From Longimonas halophila (GTDB taxonomy: Bacteria; Bacteroidota; Rhodothermia; Rhodothermales; Salinibacteraceae): DNA of 64,000 nucleotides. The stretch spans positions 248,001 to 312,000 of the forward strand of contig NZ_PDEP01000001.1 of the NCBI RefSeq assembly GCF_002554705.1, read 5' to 3'. Within the stretch, counting starts at the first letter, position 1. The number at the start of each line of letters is the position of its first letter. Below the pieces are notes generated by a model that had not been told where the DNA came from, did not search any database, and saw only the letters and a list, made by a program, of their open reading frames with translations. Position numbers and translations under genes: made by a program. Positions 46,988 through 56,929 of this stretch are shown here, piece by piece.

Positions 46988-48964
46988 CTACCACGCGTTT
47001 TCGATTGCGCGTACGGTGGCAGGATCCTCCAGGCTACTGGTATCGCCCAATGGCTTATCGAGATACGCGGCGCGAATCACACGCCGCATGACCTTGGCAT
47101 TTCGCGTCTTGGGCAGTGCCGTGCAGAACTGAATCGCCTCGGGCTTCAAGGGCTTGCCCAGCGCATCGATAATGCGTTCCATCAGCGCGGCCCGCAGCGA
47201 CTCGTCGGCGGTGTCGGACTGCTGGGGAACGGCAAAGACGATCACCGCCTGCCCTTTCACCTCGTGGGGGATGCCCACGGCCGCGCTTTCGGCAATGTCG
47301 GGATGCGCGTTCACGAGCGCCTCCACTTCGGCGGGGCCCAGGCGCTTGCCCGCTACGTTGATCGTGTCGTCGGAGCGGCCCAGGATGTACCAGAGACCGT
47401 CGTCGTCGATAGCCGCAAAGTCGCCATGCACCCAGATGTCCTCGAAGCGGCGCCAGTAGGCGTTCAGATAGCGCTCCTCGCCGTCCCAGAAGCTGCGCGT
47501 CATGCCAATCCAGGGCTTGCGGATCACCAGTTCGCCAACCTCGCCCTGTACCGGATCGCCGGTGGCGTCTACGACATCGGCATCCATACCGGGTGCGGGA
47601 CCGCTGAAGGCGCACGGCTTAAGGGGCTGCAAGAAGTTGCCGCACAAGATGCCGCCTGAGATTTCGGTGCCGCCGCTGTAGTTGAGAATCGGTTTTTCGC
47701 TGTTCAGGACCGTTTCAAAGCACCACATCCACGACTCTGGATCCCACGGACTCCCTGTAGATCCCACTGCACGCAGCCCCGACAGGTCGTGCTTGTTGAC
47801 GGGCTCGGGGCCGTGCGTTTTGAGTGCACGAATGAGCGTGGGCGAGATGCCGAGATGCGTCACGCTGTGGTCCTCAACAAGCTGCCAGAGGCGGTCGGGG
47901 CCGGGATAGTCAGGCGCGCCGTCGTAGAGCACCATGGTGGCGCCGATGGTAAGCGTGCCAAAGACGAGCCACGGACCCATCATCCAGCCCATGTCGCTCA
48001 TCCAGTACATAGTTTCACCGGGCTTCAGGTCCATGCAGTGGTACATGTCCTGTGCGCCCTTTAGGGGAAAGCCGCAGTGCGTGTGTACGGCCCCTTTGGG
48101 CGCGCCGGTGGTGCCGCTCGTGTAGATGAGCATGACCGGGTCTTCGGCGGCGGTGCGCTCGGTGCGAGCCTCATCGGACTGCGAGGGAACCACGTCGCTC
48201 CAGAACACATCGCGCTCGCTGTGCATGGGCGTGTCGCTGCGCCCGGCGTGCTGCGTGACGATGACGTGCTCGACCGAGGGGCATTCCTGCAGGGCTTCAT
48301 CCGCGGTTTCCTTCATGCGAATGAGCTTGTCGCGGCGGTGAAAGCCGTCGGCGGTGAAGAGCGCTTTGGCGCGGGCGCCCTGCAATCGGGTGATAATGGC
48401 CCCCGGTCCGTATCCGCTAAAGAGCGGACAGATGATGCCCCCGATCTTGGCAATGGCGAGGAAGGCGATGACGGTTTCGGGCGTCATGGGCATGTAGAGG
48501 CCAATGGCATCGCCTTTGCCCAGGCCGCGTTCACGTAGCATGTTCGCGCAGCGGTTCGTGGCCGCGTAGAGCTCCGCGTAGGTATATGTGCGGGTGGATC
48601 CGTCTTCGCCCTCCCAGCGCAGGGCGTCTTGCGTAGCGCGGGGCGTATCTTGCCAGCGGTCAAGCAGGTTGTGCACGATGTTCATGGAGCCGCCGACGCA
48701 CCACTCGGGAAACTGCGGTGCGCGTTCCAGATCCACGATCTCGTCGTATGGCGTGTAGAACTCGATGCCCAGATCGTCGAGCACCGCCTCCCAGAACCAG
48801 CCGACATCGTTGGCGGCCTGTGTGTGGAGCGCATCGAGTGAGGCAATGCCGTGCGCATCCATAAACTGCTGCAGGTTGGAGTTGGCCACCACCTCGGGGT
48901 CGGGGGTCCACACGACCTCTTGCTGAAACGGAAATGAATCGGCGGAAGCGCTTTCAGTTGCCAT
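46988..48964 (-). CDS. AMP-forming acyl-CoA synthetase (acetyl/propionyl-CoA synthetase-like)
   Basis: A 658-aa ANL-superfamily ligase. The N-terminal acetyl-CoA-synthetase-type cap (FWEAVLDDLGIEFYTPYDEI) precedes the core motifs LIYTSGTTGAPKGAVHTH (phosphate loop), YSGGTEISGG, DIWVHGDFA and GRSDDTINVAGKRLGP, with the catalytic lysine near the end in LPKTRNAKVMRR. The residue differs from canonical SGK, so substrate class is uncertain: acetate, propionate or another short or branched acid. ATG 48964 (MATESASAD) gives the usual length. It feeds the beta-oxidation and propionyl-CoA enzymes coded elsewhere in the window. Confidence 0.88.
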   Translation of the reverse strand: MATESASADSFPFQQEVVWTPDPEVVANSNLQQFMDAHGIASLDALHTQAANDVGWFWEAVLDDLGIEFYTPYDEIVDLERAPQFPEWCVGGSMNIVHNLLDRWQDTPRATQDALRWEGEDGSTRTYTYAELYAATNRCANMLRERGLGKGDAIGLYMPMTPETVIAFLAIAKIGGIICPLFSGYGPGAIITRLQGARAKALFTADGFHRRDKLIRMKETADEALQECPSVEHVIVTQHAGRSDTPMHSERDVFWSDVVPSQSDEARTERTAAEDPVMLIYTSGTTGAPKGAVHTHCGFPLKGAQDMYHCMDLKPGETMYWMSDMGWMMGPWLVFGTLTIGATMVLYDGAPDYPGPDRLWQLVEDHSVTHLGISPTLIRALKTHGPEPVNKHDLSGLRAVGSTGSPWDPESWMWCFETVLNSEKPILNYSGGTEISGGILCGNFLQPLKPCAFSGPAPGMDADVVDATGDPVQGEVGELVIRKPWIGMTRSFWDGEERYLNAYWRRFEDIWVHGDFAAIDDDGLWYILGRSDDTINVAGKRLGPAEVEALVNAHPDIAESAAVGIPHEVKGQAVIVFAVPQQSDTADESLRAALMERIIDALGKPLKPEAIQFCTALPKTRNAKVMRRVIRAAYLDKPLGDTSSLEDPATVRAIENAW

Positions 48965-49254
48965 AAGCACAAACGGGATACATGAACAGATTAGGAAGCT
49001 GCGCGGGGCTCTGCGGCCAGGCGCGTAAACCAAGTACATCCTGTATGATACGAGGAAGCAACGACCATAACAAGCCCGCGCATAACTGCAACATGTGTGT
49101 AACGGCACGGCGTGGCATGTCAAGAATTGGGCATGAATCCAACTTGTTGGGGTTGAAGAGACACTTTCGGCAGGCACGCGTGTATGGGAGATCCGAGACG
49201 ACGATTCGTCTGCTTTCGTCGCCGTCTACCTTCATTTGATTTACTCCTTTTAAC

Positions 49255-51393
49255 GTGGCTGAACAGGACGCTTCACCCCCGCGCAATACGTCGCGAGACC
49301 AATCGGACGCCGACCGTTCCGATCAGGGGAAATCGCCGAACAAAAAACGAAAAAGTGACGACGAAGGCGGCTCGCCGCTTGGCTCGGTCGTGTTTATTGT
49401 GGCTATTGGGCTGGGGCTCCTCCTGGCCTGGAGCTACTTTGGGGGCGGGCGAGCTGCAGGGCCCGAAATCAGCTACAGCGAGTTTCGCACGCAGCTTCGC
49501 GCGAACAACGTCGAACGCGTAGAAGTCGTGGGCGATGAAATGAGTGGGGCGCTGAAAGAAAGCGCGATGCGCGCTACCGCACAGGGCGACTCGACGCAGT
49601 ACCAGGAGTTCGTGACCTACATGCCGTCGTTTGGCGACGATCGGCTCATGGAAGAGATGGAAGAGGCGGGCGTCGAGGTCGTTGCCCAGCCGGAAAGCGA
49701 CTTCCCGTGGGGGTTGGTCATCATCGGACTGCTGCCTATCGTTATTCTGCTTATCATTGGGTACATTTTCCTGCGGCGCATGCAGTCGCAGGGGCAAGGG
49801 TTGTTCTCTGTGCGCAAAAGCAAGGCGAAGCTCTTTGACAAGGGGGAGGAAGATACGACCTTCGACGACGTAGCCGGTGCTGATGGGGCCAAGGAGGAGC
49901 TGGAAGAGATCATCAAGTTCCTGAAAAACCCGGAGCACTTCGAGAACCTGGGGGGCAAAGTGCCCAAAGGCGTGTTGATGGTGGGCCCGCCCGGCACCGG
50001 AAAGACACTACTGGCCCGAGCCGTAGCAGGAGAAGCCGATGTCCCGTTCTTTAGCGTGTCGGGCTCGGACTTCATGGAGATGTTCGTGGGGGTGGGCGCC
50101 TCGCGTGTGCGGGATATGTTTGAGGAGGCCAAGAAAAATGCGCCGGCCATTATCTTTGTCGACGAGCTGGACTCGATTGGTCGGCAGCGTGGAGCCGGTG
50201 TAGGCGGCGGCCACGACGAGCGTGAGCAGACACTGAACCAGCTTCTGGCCGAACTCGACGGCTTTGAGAAAAGCGAAAGCGTCGTCGTGATGGCCGCGAC
50301 TAATCGGCCTGATATCCTCGACTCGGCGCTGACGCGTCCGGGTCGCTTCGACCGGCAGATTACGGTGCCCCTGCCCACCCGCGAGGCGCGGCGCGAAATC
50401 CTGAAGATCCACGCCAAGAACAAGCCGTTCGACGACGACGTGGATCTGGACACGATTGCATCGAGCACGCCCGGATTCAGCGGAGCCGACCTGGAGAACC
50501 TGCTCAATGAGTCGGCCCTCTTGGCTGGACGATATGGGCGCGACGCGATCACCAACGCCGATATTGAAGAGGCCCGCGACAAGGTCATCATGGGACTGCG
50601 CCGTGAAGGTGTAGTGCTTGACGAGGAAGAGCGCCGCCTGCTGGCTTATCACGAGGCGGGGCATGCCATTGTGGCTGCTGCGCTACCGCACGCCGACCCG
50701 GTGCACAAGGTCACCATCGTGCCACGTGGACAAGCGATGGGCGTCACGCAGCAGATGCCTGAGAAAGAGAAGTACCTGTACCGCCGCGAATACCTGCTCG
50801 ACCGCATGGCGGTCGTCATGGGCGGACGCGCTGCCGAGGAGATGATCTTTGATACGGCCACAAGCGGCGCCGAAAACGATCTGAAGCAGGTGCGCAAGAT
50901 GGCCCGGAAGATGGTGCTCGACTGGGGCATGGGCGAGCGCTTTAAGCACATTGCTCTGGGCGACGAACAAGACAATGTATTCCTGGGCGAAGAACTGTCG
51001 CGGGGACGCGACTACAGCGATGAAACGGCCCGCGAGGTTGACGACGAAGTGCGTCAGATCACCGAAAACGCATTCCGACGTGCCGTTGACACGCTTGGGG
51101 AGCATCGCGATGCCTTCGATAAGCTCGCCGACCTGCTCATCGAACGGGAGGAAGTGCCCGGCAAAGATGTGCTGGCGCTGCTCAATGGCGACGCTATCAC
51201 GAACAATGGTGCTGCCAACGTAGCCGACGAGGTGTCCGTCTCGGGGGCCGAAGCGGCTGGTGATGAGATGTCCTCTGACACCGAAGGCGATGGTGCCACT
51301 CCCGATGCCGTTCCTGCTTCGAATGGAACTTCTGACGCATCTGAGACGGATGAAGCCGATACAGGAGAGTCTTCAAATCCGAAAGGATCCTGA
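49255..51393 (+). CDS. ftsH: ATP-dependent zinc metalloprotease FtsH
   Basis: A 712-aa membrane-anchored AAA+ protease that degrades misfolded membrane and regulatory proteins as a hexamer. A charged N-terminus is followed by TM1 (about 44-62), a periplasmic domain and TM2 (152-173). The AAA module has Walker A GPPGTGKT (244-251), Walker B IIFVDELD and the SRH arginines in [18 protein letters not shown]. The zinc site is HEAGH (466-470). The C-terminal 80 residues form an acidic, Ser/Asp-rich tail. The start is GTG 49255; no earlier ATG in frame is plausible. A terminator follows at 51434. Confidence 0.96.
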   Translation: MAEQDASPPRNTSRDQSDADRSDQGKSPNKKRKSDDEGGSPLGSVVFIVAIGLGLLLAWSYFGGGRAAGPEISYSEFRTQLRANNVERVEVVGDEMSGALKESAMRATAQGDSTQYQEFVTYMPSFGDDRLMEEMEEAGVEVVAQPESDFPWGLVIIGLLPIVILLIIGYIFLRRMQSQGQGLFSVRKSKAKLFDKGEEDTTFDDVAGADGAKEELEEIIKFLKNPEHFENLGGKVPKGVLMVGPPGTGKTLLARAVAGEADVPFFSVSGSDFMEMFVGVGASRVRDMFEEAKKNAPAIIFVDELDSIGRQRGAGVGGGHDEREQTLNQLLAELDGFEKSESVVVMAATNRPDILDSALTRPGRFDRQITVPLPTREARREILKIHAKNKPFDDDVDLDTIASSTPGFSGADLENLLNESALLAGRYGRDAITNADIEEARDKVIMGLRREGVVLDEEERRLLAYHEAGHAIVAAALPHADPVHKVTIVPRGQAMGVTQQMPEKEKYLYRREYLLDRMAVVMGGRAAEEMIFDTATSGAENDLKQVRKMARKMVLDWGMGERFKHIALGDEQDNVFLGEELSRGRDYSDETAREVDDEVRQITENAFRRAVDTLGEHRDAFDKLADLLIEREEVPGKDVLALLNGDAITNNGAANVADEVSVSGAEAAGDEMSSDTEGDGATPDAVPASNGTSDASETDEADTGESSNPKGS

Positions 51394-51433
51394 AGCATCT
51401 TGCATAGCATGGTAACATAGCGCCTCGGTACTG

Positions 51434-51466
51434 AGCCCTTCTGCAGGCGATGCAGGAGGGCTTTTG
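51434..51466 (+). terminator. intrinsic terminator of ftsH
   Basis: AGCCCTTCTGCA and TGCAGGAGGGCT pair with one wobble around a GGCGA loop, followed by TTTTG. It is 40 bp after the ftsH stop. Confidence 0.85.
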
Positions 51467-51682
51467 TTGTGATATGAAGGCGAGCAGAGCGAGAAGCATA
51501 AGCGCGAAGGGAAGAAAATGCTCTATAGACGGGCCGTTTGCGTTGAGAGAGGCCTCAGGAGGAGCAGGTGCGTAGGGTTTGGCTACGACAAATGTAATAC
51601 ATAGCTGGGTTGTGGGAACGCAGTTGTACATTCGTCGTGCGGTACGATCCACAAACTATTCACTTTGCCATCTCTTACCAAT

Positions 51683-52123
51683 ATGAATTCCTCTATGTCT
51701 AAACGCGCGTGGAAAGAGAAGCTCACCAACGAGCAGTATAAGATTGCCCGGGAGGGCGGCACCGAGCCCGCATTTTCTGGCGAGTATTGGGATCATGACG
51801 GCAATGGCGTGTATCGGTGCGTGTGCTGCGGCGCCGAGCTGTTTGACTCCGAGACCAAGTACAAATCCGGGTCGGGATGGCCCAGCTTTTGGGATGTTGT
51901 GGATCAGGGCAACGTAGAGCTGCGTGAAGATCGGAGCCTGGGCATGCGTCGCGTTGAGGTCACGTGTGCCTCGTGCGATGCGCACCTGGGCCATGTGTTT
52001 GACGATGGGCCCGAGCCCACTGGAAAGCGCTACTGCATTAACTCGGCTTCGCTTTCGTTTTCCGGGCATGACAACGCATCCAGCGGACGCTCTACCGAAA
52101 GCAATGTCGCTTCCGAAACCTAA
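51683..52123 (+). CDS. msrB: peptide-methionine (R)-S-oxide reductase
   Basis: A 146-aa MsrB that reduces methionine-R-sulfoxide in proteins. Two zinc CxxC pairs are in [10 protein letters not shown] and [12 protein letters not shown], and the catalytic cysteine is in [22 protein letters not shown] is the substrate-binding segment. ATG 51683 is chosen; an upstream TTG at 51665 is less likely. A short Ser-rich tail follows the domain. It stands between the ftsH terminator and deoC. Confidence 0.94.
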   Translation: MNSSMSKRAWKEKLTNEQYKIAREGGTEPAFSGEYWDHDGNGVYRCVCCGAELFDSETKYKSGSGWPSFWDVVDQGNVELREDRSLGMRRVEVTCASCDAHLGHVFDDGPEPTGKRYCINSASLSFSGHDNASSGRSTESNVASET

Positions 52124-52296
52124 AGAGAGGAAAGGGGGCCTCGGGTGTATGATTGGACGCGCAAACGTTCGTTTGCTGTGAGATTCGGGCCAGGACCCCC
52201 TGGAAAAGAAAAAAGCGCTTGCAGGAACGACTTTGCATCTGCATATTGTGAGGCGGTTTGCATGTTTGTTTCTGTTGATTCATCGCCTACCGGCTT

Positions 52297-53133
52297 ATGG
52301 CTCTGTCCACCCCCCAGTCGATTATTGAAGCGATTCGTGCATGGGACGTCCCGAACGATGTCCGAAGTACGTACGTAGCTCCTACCATTGAGCGCCTGCA
52401 AGCCAAGGCTGTCCCGGGGTTGAGCGGCCCAACGCCTCCGCCCGAACTGTCCCCCGAGGCTCTTGCGCAGCTCATTGACCACACGCAACTGAGCCCTACC
52501 GCTGATGCGGATGCCTATGCGCAGTGCTTTTCGGAGGCGCGCGAGTACGCGTTTGCCTCGGTGTGTGTACCCACAGCGTACGTGCCAGACGCCACAAAAG
52601 CGCTGGCCGACACCACTGTTGATGTGTGCACCGTAGTGAGCTTCCCGCTGGGGCACAGCCATCCCGAAGTGAAGGCGGCCGAGGCCCAGTGGGCCCTGCA
52701 GCATGGGGCGAGCGAGATTGACATGGTTATGCACATCGGTGCGGCAAAAGCCCATCAATGGGGGCGCGTAGAGCGCGACATCCGTGCCGTTGTGGAGGCA
52801 CTACAGTCGGAGCCAGGACAGCCGCTCATGAAAGTGATCCTGGAAACAGCACTTCTGACCGATGCCGAAAAGGCGGTTGCTTGCTACGTGGCAGATTGTG
52901 CAGGCGCTGACTTCGTGAAGACCTCTACCGGGTTTAGCACGGGGGGGGCTACGGTTGAAGATGTTGCGTTGATGCGTCATATTGTGGGTGATGCGCTTGG
53001 CATAAAGGCGTCTGGAGGGGTCGGCTCTGCATCCGATGTGGCCGATATGGTAGCACATGGGGCCACGCGAATTGGAGCCAGCGGCTCTGTGGGCATCATG
53101 GAGGGCGCAACCAATCCAGAAGCAGCGTACTAA
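52297..53133 (+). CDS. deoC: deoxyribose-phosphate aldolase
   Basis: A 278-aa class I aldolase splitting deoxyribose-5-phosphate to acetaldehyde and glyceraldehyde-3-phosphate. The Schiff-base lysine K208 is in DFVKTSTGFSTGGAT, the second lysine in GIKASGGVGS and the aspartate in ASEIDMVM. About 60 residues precede the normal domain start (LIDHTQLSPTA), longer than the common bacterial form. It completes purine deoxynucleoside salvage started by the phosphorylase at 21 kb. The gap to msrB is 173 bp. Confidence 0.94.
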   Translation: MALSTPQSIIEAIRAWDVPNDVRSTYVAPTIERLQAKAVPGLSGPTPPPELSPEALAQLIDHTQLSPTADADAYAQCFSEAREYAFASVCVPTAYVPDATKALADTTVDVCTVVSFPLGHSHPEVKAAEAQWALQHGASEIDMVMHIGAAKAHQWGRVERDIRAVVEALQSEPGQPLMKVILETALLTDAEKAVACYVADCAGADFVKTSTGFSTGGATVEDVALMRHIVGDALGIKASGGVGSASDVADMVAHGATRIGASGSVGIMEGATNPEAAY

Positions 53134-53189
53134 GGATATAACCTCATCACTGGAAACGCGAGGGCGGTGTGTAGCCCCAGAAGCGTTTA

Positions 53190-53350
53190 GAACCTGTTTT
53201 GATTTCTTATTTTGGGCTCCGAGCGGCTTCGCTGGGCTGCAAATTGCCCCTAATCTCGGCCCGTAGCCCCGGCTACGAACCTCGATTGGGGTCCAATTTT
53301 CGCCTCAGCGGCCCTCGCTCTCGCCGTCAAACCAAAACCCAAACAGGTTC
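53190..53350 (-). mobile_element. 161-bp MITE-like element, copy 2
   Basis: Terminal inverted repeats GAACCTGTTT and AAACAGGTTC, flanked by TTA on both sides (53187-53189 and 53351-53353). The sequence is the reverse complement of copy 1 with roughly 18 differences by eye and no length change. The TIR change G-to-A at position 3 is matched at the other end. It lies between deoC and the SPOR lipoprotein gene, 75 bp before the latter, and could affect its expression. Confidence 0.82.
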
Positions 53351-53424
53351 TTAAGGTCGTTCCTGAACATAACCCCCAACAAGTCCTTCTGTCCAGGCTG
53401 CTCAATCATTCTTTATTCTGACGC

Positions 53425-53997
53425 ATGGCCGTGTCTGTTATGAAGCTCATTACCAAGCTTATCATTGTGCCCGCCGTCCTTCTGTTTGTTGTTGGATGCA
53501 CGGGCCCGCAAGAGTCAACGTCGCAGCCAGCAGGAGGTGAGGACACAGGAGAAGGGCGTGATTCTCGTACGACGATGTCGATAGCGCCCTACGAGACGTT
53601 CGATGCGCGCCAGTTCGAGGCACAGCCGCCGCGTCTGAGCACCGCAGCTATCATTCACACCGTGCCGAGACAGCTCATGGAGGCACGAGCGGATCAGGGC
53701 GTGAAGCAGATTGTGGACGGTTTTCAGATCCAGGTATACTCGTCAGTCGAACGCGCCGCGGCAGAAGAGATGCGCCAGGAGGTGCAGACGTGGTGGGAAG
53801 AAGAGCGCGACGAAGAGGCGGCCACGCTCTTTCCCGAAGGCATGCCCATCAACATTGAGTTTGGGCAGCCCTACTACCGCGTGCGCATCGGGGCCTTTGC
53901 CGAGCGCGAACAGGCGTTGGAGGCGCTGTCTTTCGTGCGCAACACCTTCGCCGATGCATTCATTGCACGCGCGCAAGTCACGGTCACGCGGCGGTAG
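53425..53997 (+). CDS. SPOR-domain lipoprotein
   Basis: A 190-aa lipoprotein (lipobox FVVGC, Cys25) with a Gly/Asp/Glu-rich linker and a C-terminal SPOR domain (about 113-190: GFQIQVYSSVERAAAEEMRQ, YYRVRIGAFAEREQALEAL). SPOR domains bind denuded peptidoglycan, usually at division sites. A second in-frame ATG at 53440 (MKLITKL) would give a cleaner signal peptide. The mobile element copy 2 lies in its promoter region. Confidence 0.82.
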   Translation: MAVSVMKLITKLIIVPAVLLFVVGCTGPQESTSQPAGGEDTGEGRDSRTTMSIAPYETFDARQFEAQPPRLSTAAIIHTVPRQLMEARADQGVKQIVDGFQIQVYSSVERAAAEEMRQEVQTWWEEERDEEAATLFPEGMPINIEFGQPYYRVRIGAFAEREQALEALSFVRNTFADAFIARAQVTVTRR

Positions 53998-54133
53998 CCG
54001 ATACGGCGGTATAGAGCCATTTAAGGCTGTGCAATTTAACAATGGGAAAAGGGCCAGGCCCGTGCCTCCCGCTGGCCGTCTTGCATATCGATAGCCCGCA
54101 CTTCAAACGAGCCCGGCAGATGATCGGGCTGGA

Positions 54134-55537
54134 TCACGACTGCGTGGCGGCTACCGCTTTGCACACGCGTTCGTGCATCGTATCCACGTAGGCCTCGTGC
54201 GTGGGCTTCATCAGTACGCTGCGCAGAATGGTAACGGTGTCTGTGGTGGCGGCATACGTAGGGTGATGCGTGGTGAACTGGGCGCTGGGCACGGAATAGA
54301 GGCTCAGGTACACCGGCTCCTCTTGCTGCATGGCCTGGTCGAAGACGCGCTGGCTGCGGGCACTTACGGCCTCGGTATGATGAGCAGAGGGAACGGGGAA
54401 GAACGTTGCGATGTCGGTTTCGGGCTCGGTGTACACGGTGAGCGTCTCTTCTTTGTGCAGGCGAGCCGTCCACGACCGGGCTGCCGACAGGCACGCATTC
54501 ACAATTGGTCCCAGTCCCTCGCCTTCAGCGAGGGGAACGGCTTGCAGGGTGCACCAGAGCGCGCCCGCCGCCGCACCAGCCCGTGAGCACTCCAGGCTGA
54601 TCTCGCCCAGGTGCAGGTCGTCGGACGTGAAGTAGGTGTAGGGCGAGTCGTGGGCGTAGAAGCGGCCTGCTGCCGGATCGCGAAAGAGCACCGCGCCGCA
54701 TCCGTATGGCTGCAGGCCATGCTTGTGCGGGTCGATCACGACCGAGTCGGCTTCAGAAATAGCATCGAACGCAGCCTTAGTGCTGTGCGATAGCGGCGGG
54801 GCGGTGGCCAGTCGAAAGAAGCCGCCATAGGCTGCATCCACATGCACGCGTACGCCATGATGGCGGCAGATCGGGAGAATCGTGTGGAGCGGGTCGACCA
54901 CGCCGAGTCCGGTGGTGCCCAGTGTGCAGACAATGGTGCCAATGGAGCCGTTGGCCAGCGTGGCGTTGAGCGCATCGGGATCGATGCGGCCCCAGTCGTC
55001 GGTAGGCAGCGGTGCGGTATCGGCACGGAGGACGTGGCTCATGCGGCTATGCGTGTAATGCGCGCTGGAGGCAACACCAATGGCCTGGTCGGGATGGGAT
55101 TCGCGGGCTACAAAGAGCGCCTCCAGGTTTGCGATGGTACCACCCGAAGTGAGGTGCCCCAATGCATCCCCCGGAAACCCCAGCATGCCCCGAAGGGCGT
55201 CGACAGCCTCCTTCTCCATCGCGCTGGTGGGGGGACCGCCGTCTAAGGCGTGGTTGTTCGGGTTGATGAACTGGGCGGCCCAGTAGCCCAGAATGGCTGC
55301 CGGGTGCGGTGGCTTCAGCATCTGCCCGGCATAGCTTGGATGAAAAAACGGGTAGTTGCCGGTCGTCAGGCGGTCGAGGTAGCTCGTAAGCACCGATTCG
55401 AGCGCATCAACATCGCATCCAACAAACGAAGCTGCCGTGTTTGAGTCCACGGGAGCATCGGCGTGCTGATCTTGCCACTCGGACAGATGAGTACAGAGGC
55501 GGTGAACGAGCGGAAGTAGTGTGCGGGGATCATACAT
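54134..55537 (-). CDS. PLP-dependent decarboxylase family protein (group II)
   Basis: A 467-aa aspartate-aminotransferase-fold decarboxylase of the aromatic-L-amino-acid/glutamate decarboxylase group. LTSGGTIANLEALFVAR, the aspartate D234 in HVDAAYGGF and the PLP lysine K272 in DPHKHGLQPYG are all present. The substrate could be an aromatic amino acid, diaminobutyrate or cysteine sulfinate; sequence alone does not tell. It is divergent from a MarR-type regulator with 131 bp between starts, so regulation by that protein is likely (inference). Confidence 0.87.
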   Translation of the reverse strand: MYDPRTLLPLVHRLCTHLSEWQDQHADAPVDSNTAASFVGCDVDALESVLTSYLDRLTTGNYPFFHPSYAGQMLKPPHPAAILGYWAAQFINPNNHALDGGPPTSAMEKEAVDALRGMLGFPGDALGHLTSGGTIANLEALFVARESHPDQAIGVASSAHYTHSRMSHVLRADTAPLPTDDWGRIDPDALNATLANGSIGTIVCTLGTTGLGVVDPLHTILPICRHHGVRVHVDAAYGGFFRLATAPPLSHSTKAAFDAISEADSVVIDPHKHGLQPYGCGAVLFRDPAAGRFYAHDSPYTYFTSDDLHLGEISLECSRAGAAAGALWCTLQAVPLAEGEGLGPIVNACLSAARSWTARLHKEETLTVYTEPETDIATFFPVPSAHHTEAVSARSQRVFDQAMQQEEPVYLSLYSVPSAQFTTHHPTYAATTDTVTILRSVLMKPTHEAYVDTMHERVCKAVAATQS

Positions 55538-55668
55538 GGAAGCAGCGAGATCGGGCGAGAAAACAACAAGTTCGCGATAATGAGGAAAACGCGAGACGTA
55601 TTACGAAACGCCACCTTGCTCTACTCGTCATGTAGATACGTAGTCGCTCCGTTATCACTGAATACACA

Positions 55669-56157
55669 ATGGGACGTATACTCGCAAACCGCATCCAGCA
55701 AACCAAACCGTTCGATGGCCCTGCTCACGAGGCGATGCTTAACCTGTTTATTGCCGGGGCGCATGTACGGCGGGCTATTGAACAGGTGTGCCGCTCGTAC
55801 GACTTGCAGTTCAGCCACTACAACGTGCTGCGCATTCTGCGCGGGGCGCACCCCGAGGGCTATGCGCGATGTGACATCATCGATCGGATGCTCGACCCCT
55901 CGCCCGATGTAACGCGGCTAATGGACAAACTGGAAGACCTGGACTGCGTGGAGCGCCGCCGCAGCCAGGCCGACCGCCGTGTGACGTTGCACTTCATTAC
56001 CGAGGCGGGGCTCGACCTGCTGCAGCGCATGGATCCTGACATTCAGGCGGTGCAAGATAGCTTTGCCGCCAGCGTGAGCGATCGCGATCTGGCGCACCTA
56101 AGTCGCATCTGCGAGGGCCTCTATTCGAACATGCCGCACCCCGACACCGAGGAATAG
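55669..56157 (+). CDS. MarR family transcriptional regulator
   Basis: A 162-aa winged-helix regulator. LFIAGAHVRRAIEQV starts the dimer helix. YNVLRILRGAHPEGY, IIDRMLDPSPDVTRLMDKLED (recognition helix) and VERRRSQADRRVTLHFITEAG (wing) follow the MarR order. It probably represses itself and the divergent decarboxylase gene, in response to an unknown ligand. I see no obvious long palindrome in the shared 131-bp region. Confidence 0.88.
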   Translation: MGRILANRIQQTKPFDGPAHEAMLNLFIAGAHVRRAIEQVCRSYDLQFSHYNVLRILRGAHPEGYARCDIIDRMLDPSPDVTRLMDKLEDLDCVERRRSQADRRVTLHFITEAGLDLLQRMDPDIQAVQDSFAASVSDRDLAHLSRICEGLYSNMPHPDTEE

Positions 56158-56307
56158 GAAAACCAACCTCCCAGAAAGAGCAGAAACCCGTATAGCAAAC
56201 GCAAAACGTCATGAGTTCGTTAGATACGTGTTGCAACACATCAATTGGGAGAAGGTACATAATTTTGAATCGATCGAACTCTCCTGGTTTTAGACAACTA
56301 CCTAATT

Positions 56308-56667
56308 ATGAGCGACACCATTCGCGAAAAAGTAGACGACCTCAACGCCCGCATCCTCGAAGGCGACATCCTGGGCGCTTTTGAAGAGTACTACGCCGAA
56401 AACATCGTCATGGAAGAAGACGATGTACGCCGCGAAGGCAAAGAAGCCAACCGCGAGTACGAAGAGCAGTTTGTGAACGGCCTCACAGACTTCCGCGCTG
56501 CTGAAGTGAAAGCCGTAGCCGTCAACGAAGAAGACGGCGTGGCATTTGTAGAGTGGTATCTGGACTTCACGCTCGAAGGCGTTGGCGACGTAGAGCAGAA
56601 GCAGACGTCCGTGCAGTACTGGGAAGACGGCCAGATTGTACACGAGAAGTTCTATAAGATCGGATAG
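56308..56667 (+). CDS. NTF2-like / SnoaL-like domain protein, 119 aa
   Basis: A very acidic small protein with the cone-shaped NTF2-like pattern: an N-terminal helix, FEEYYAENIVMEEDD, EEQFVNGLTDFRAAEV and a C-terminal sheet (FVEWYLDFTLEGV, QTSVQYWEDGQIVHEKF). Members are isomerases, ligand sinks or partners of other enzymes; I cannot choose. A strong terminator lies 108 bp downstream. It stands alone, 151 bp after the MarR gene on the same strand. Confidence 0.75.
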   Translation: MSDTIREKVDDLNARILEGDILGAFEEYYAENIVMEEDDVRREGKEANREYEEQFVNGLTDFRAAEVKAVAVNEEDGVAFVEWYLDFTLEGVGDVEQKQTSVQYWEDGQIVHEKFYKIG

Positions 56668-56774
56668 CACACAGGCTGTTAGATAAGCCAGAATAGCGCG
56701 GCACCGCCGCGTGATGCAAGCTGCCGGGGTGTTGCCAGTACGGGACGCCCAGGGCAGCTTGTGTTCGTCCCCCA

Positions 56775-56821
56775 CGCGTCCCGCCGGTGAGTGCTCACCA
56801 CTCGGCAGGACGCGTTTTTTG
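56775..56821 (+). terminator. intrinsic terminator downstream of the NTF2-like gene
   Basis: ACGCGTCC-CGCCG and CGGCA-GGACGCGT pair around GGTGAGTGCTCACCACT, itself able to fold, followed by TTTTTT. It is 108 bp past the stop and also faces the convergent epimerase gene. Confidence 0.82.
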
Positions 56822-56869
56822 TTGGGGGTGGGGAAGCCAAGAAGGTAAGCACCCAACCCCACAGCTCGT

Positions 56870-56891
56870 CATCCCGGACGTAATTCGGGAT
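56870..56891. repeat. REP-like palindrome
   Basis: CATCCCGGACGTAATTCGGGAT holds an ATCCCG/CGGGAT inverted repeat. Similar CATCCCGGAC...CGGGATCC sequences are common in other bacterial genomes. Only one copy is seen here. Confidence 0.4.
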
Positions 56892-56929
56892 CCATACCCA
56901 CGACGTGGTTCTCATCGACCCGCATCGGG

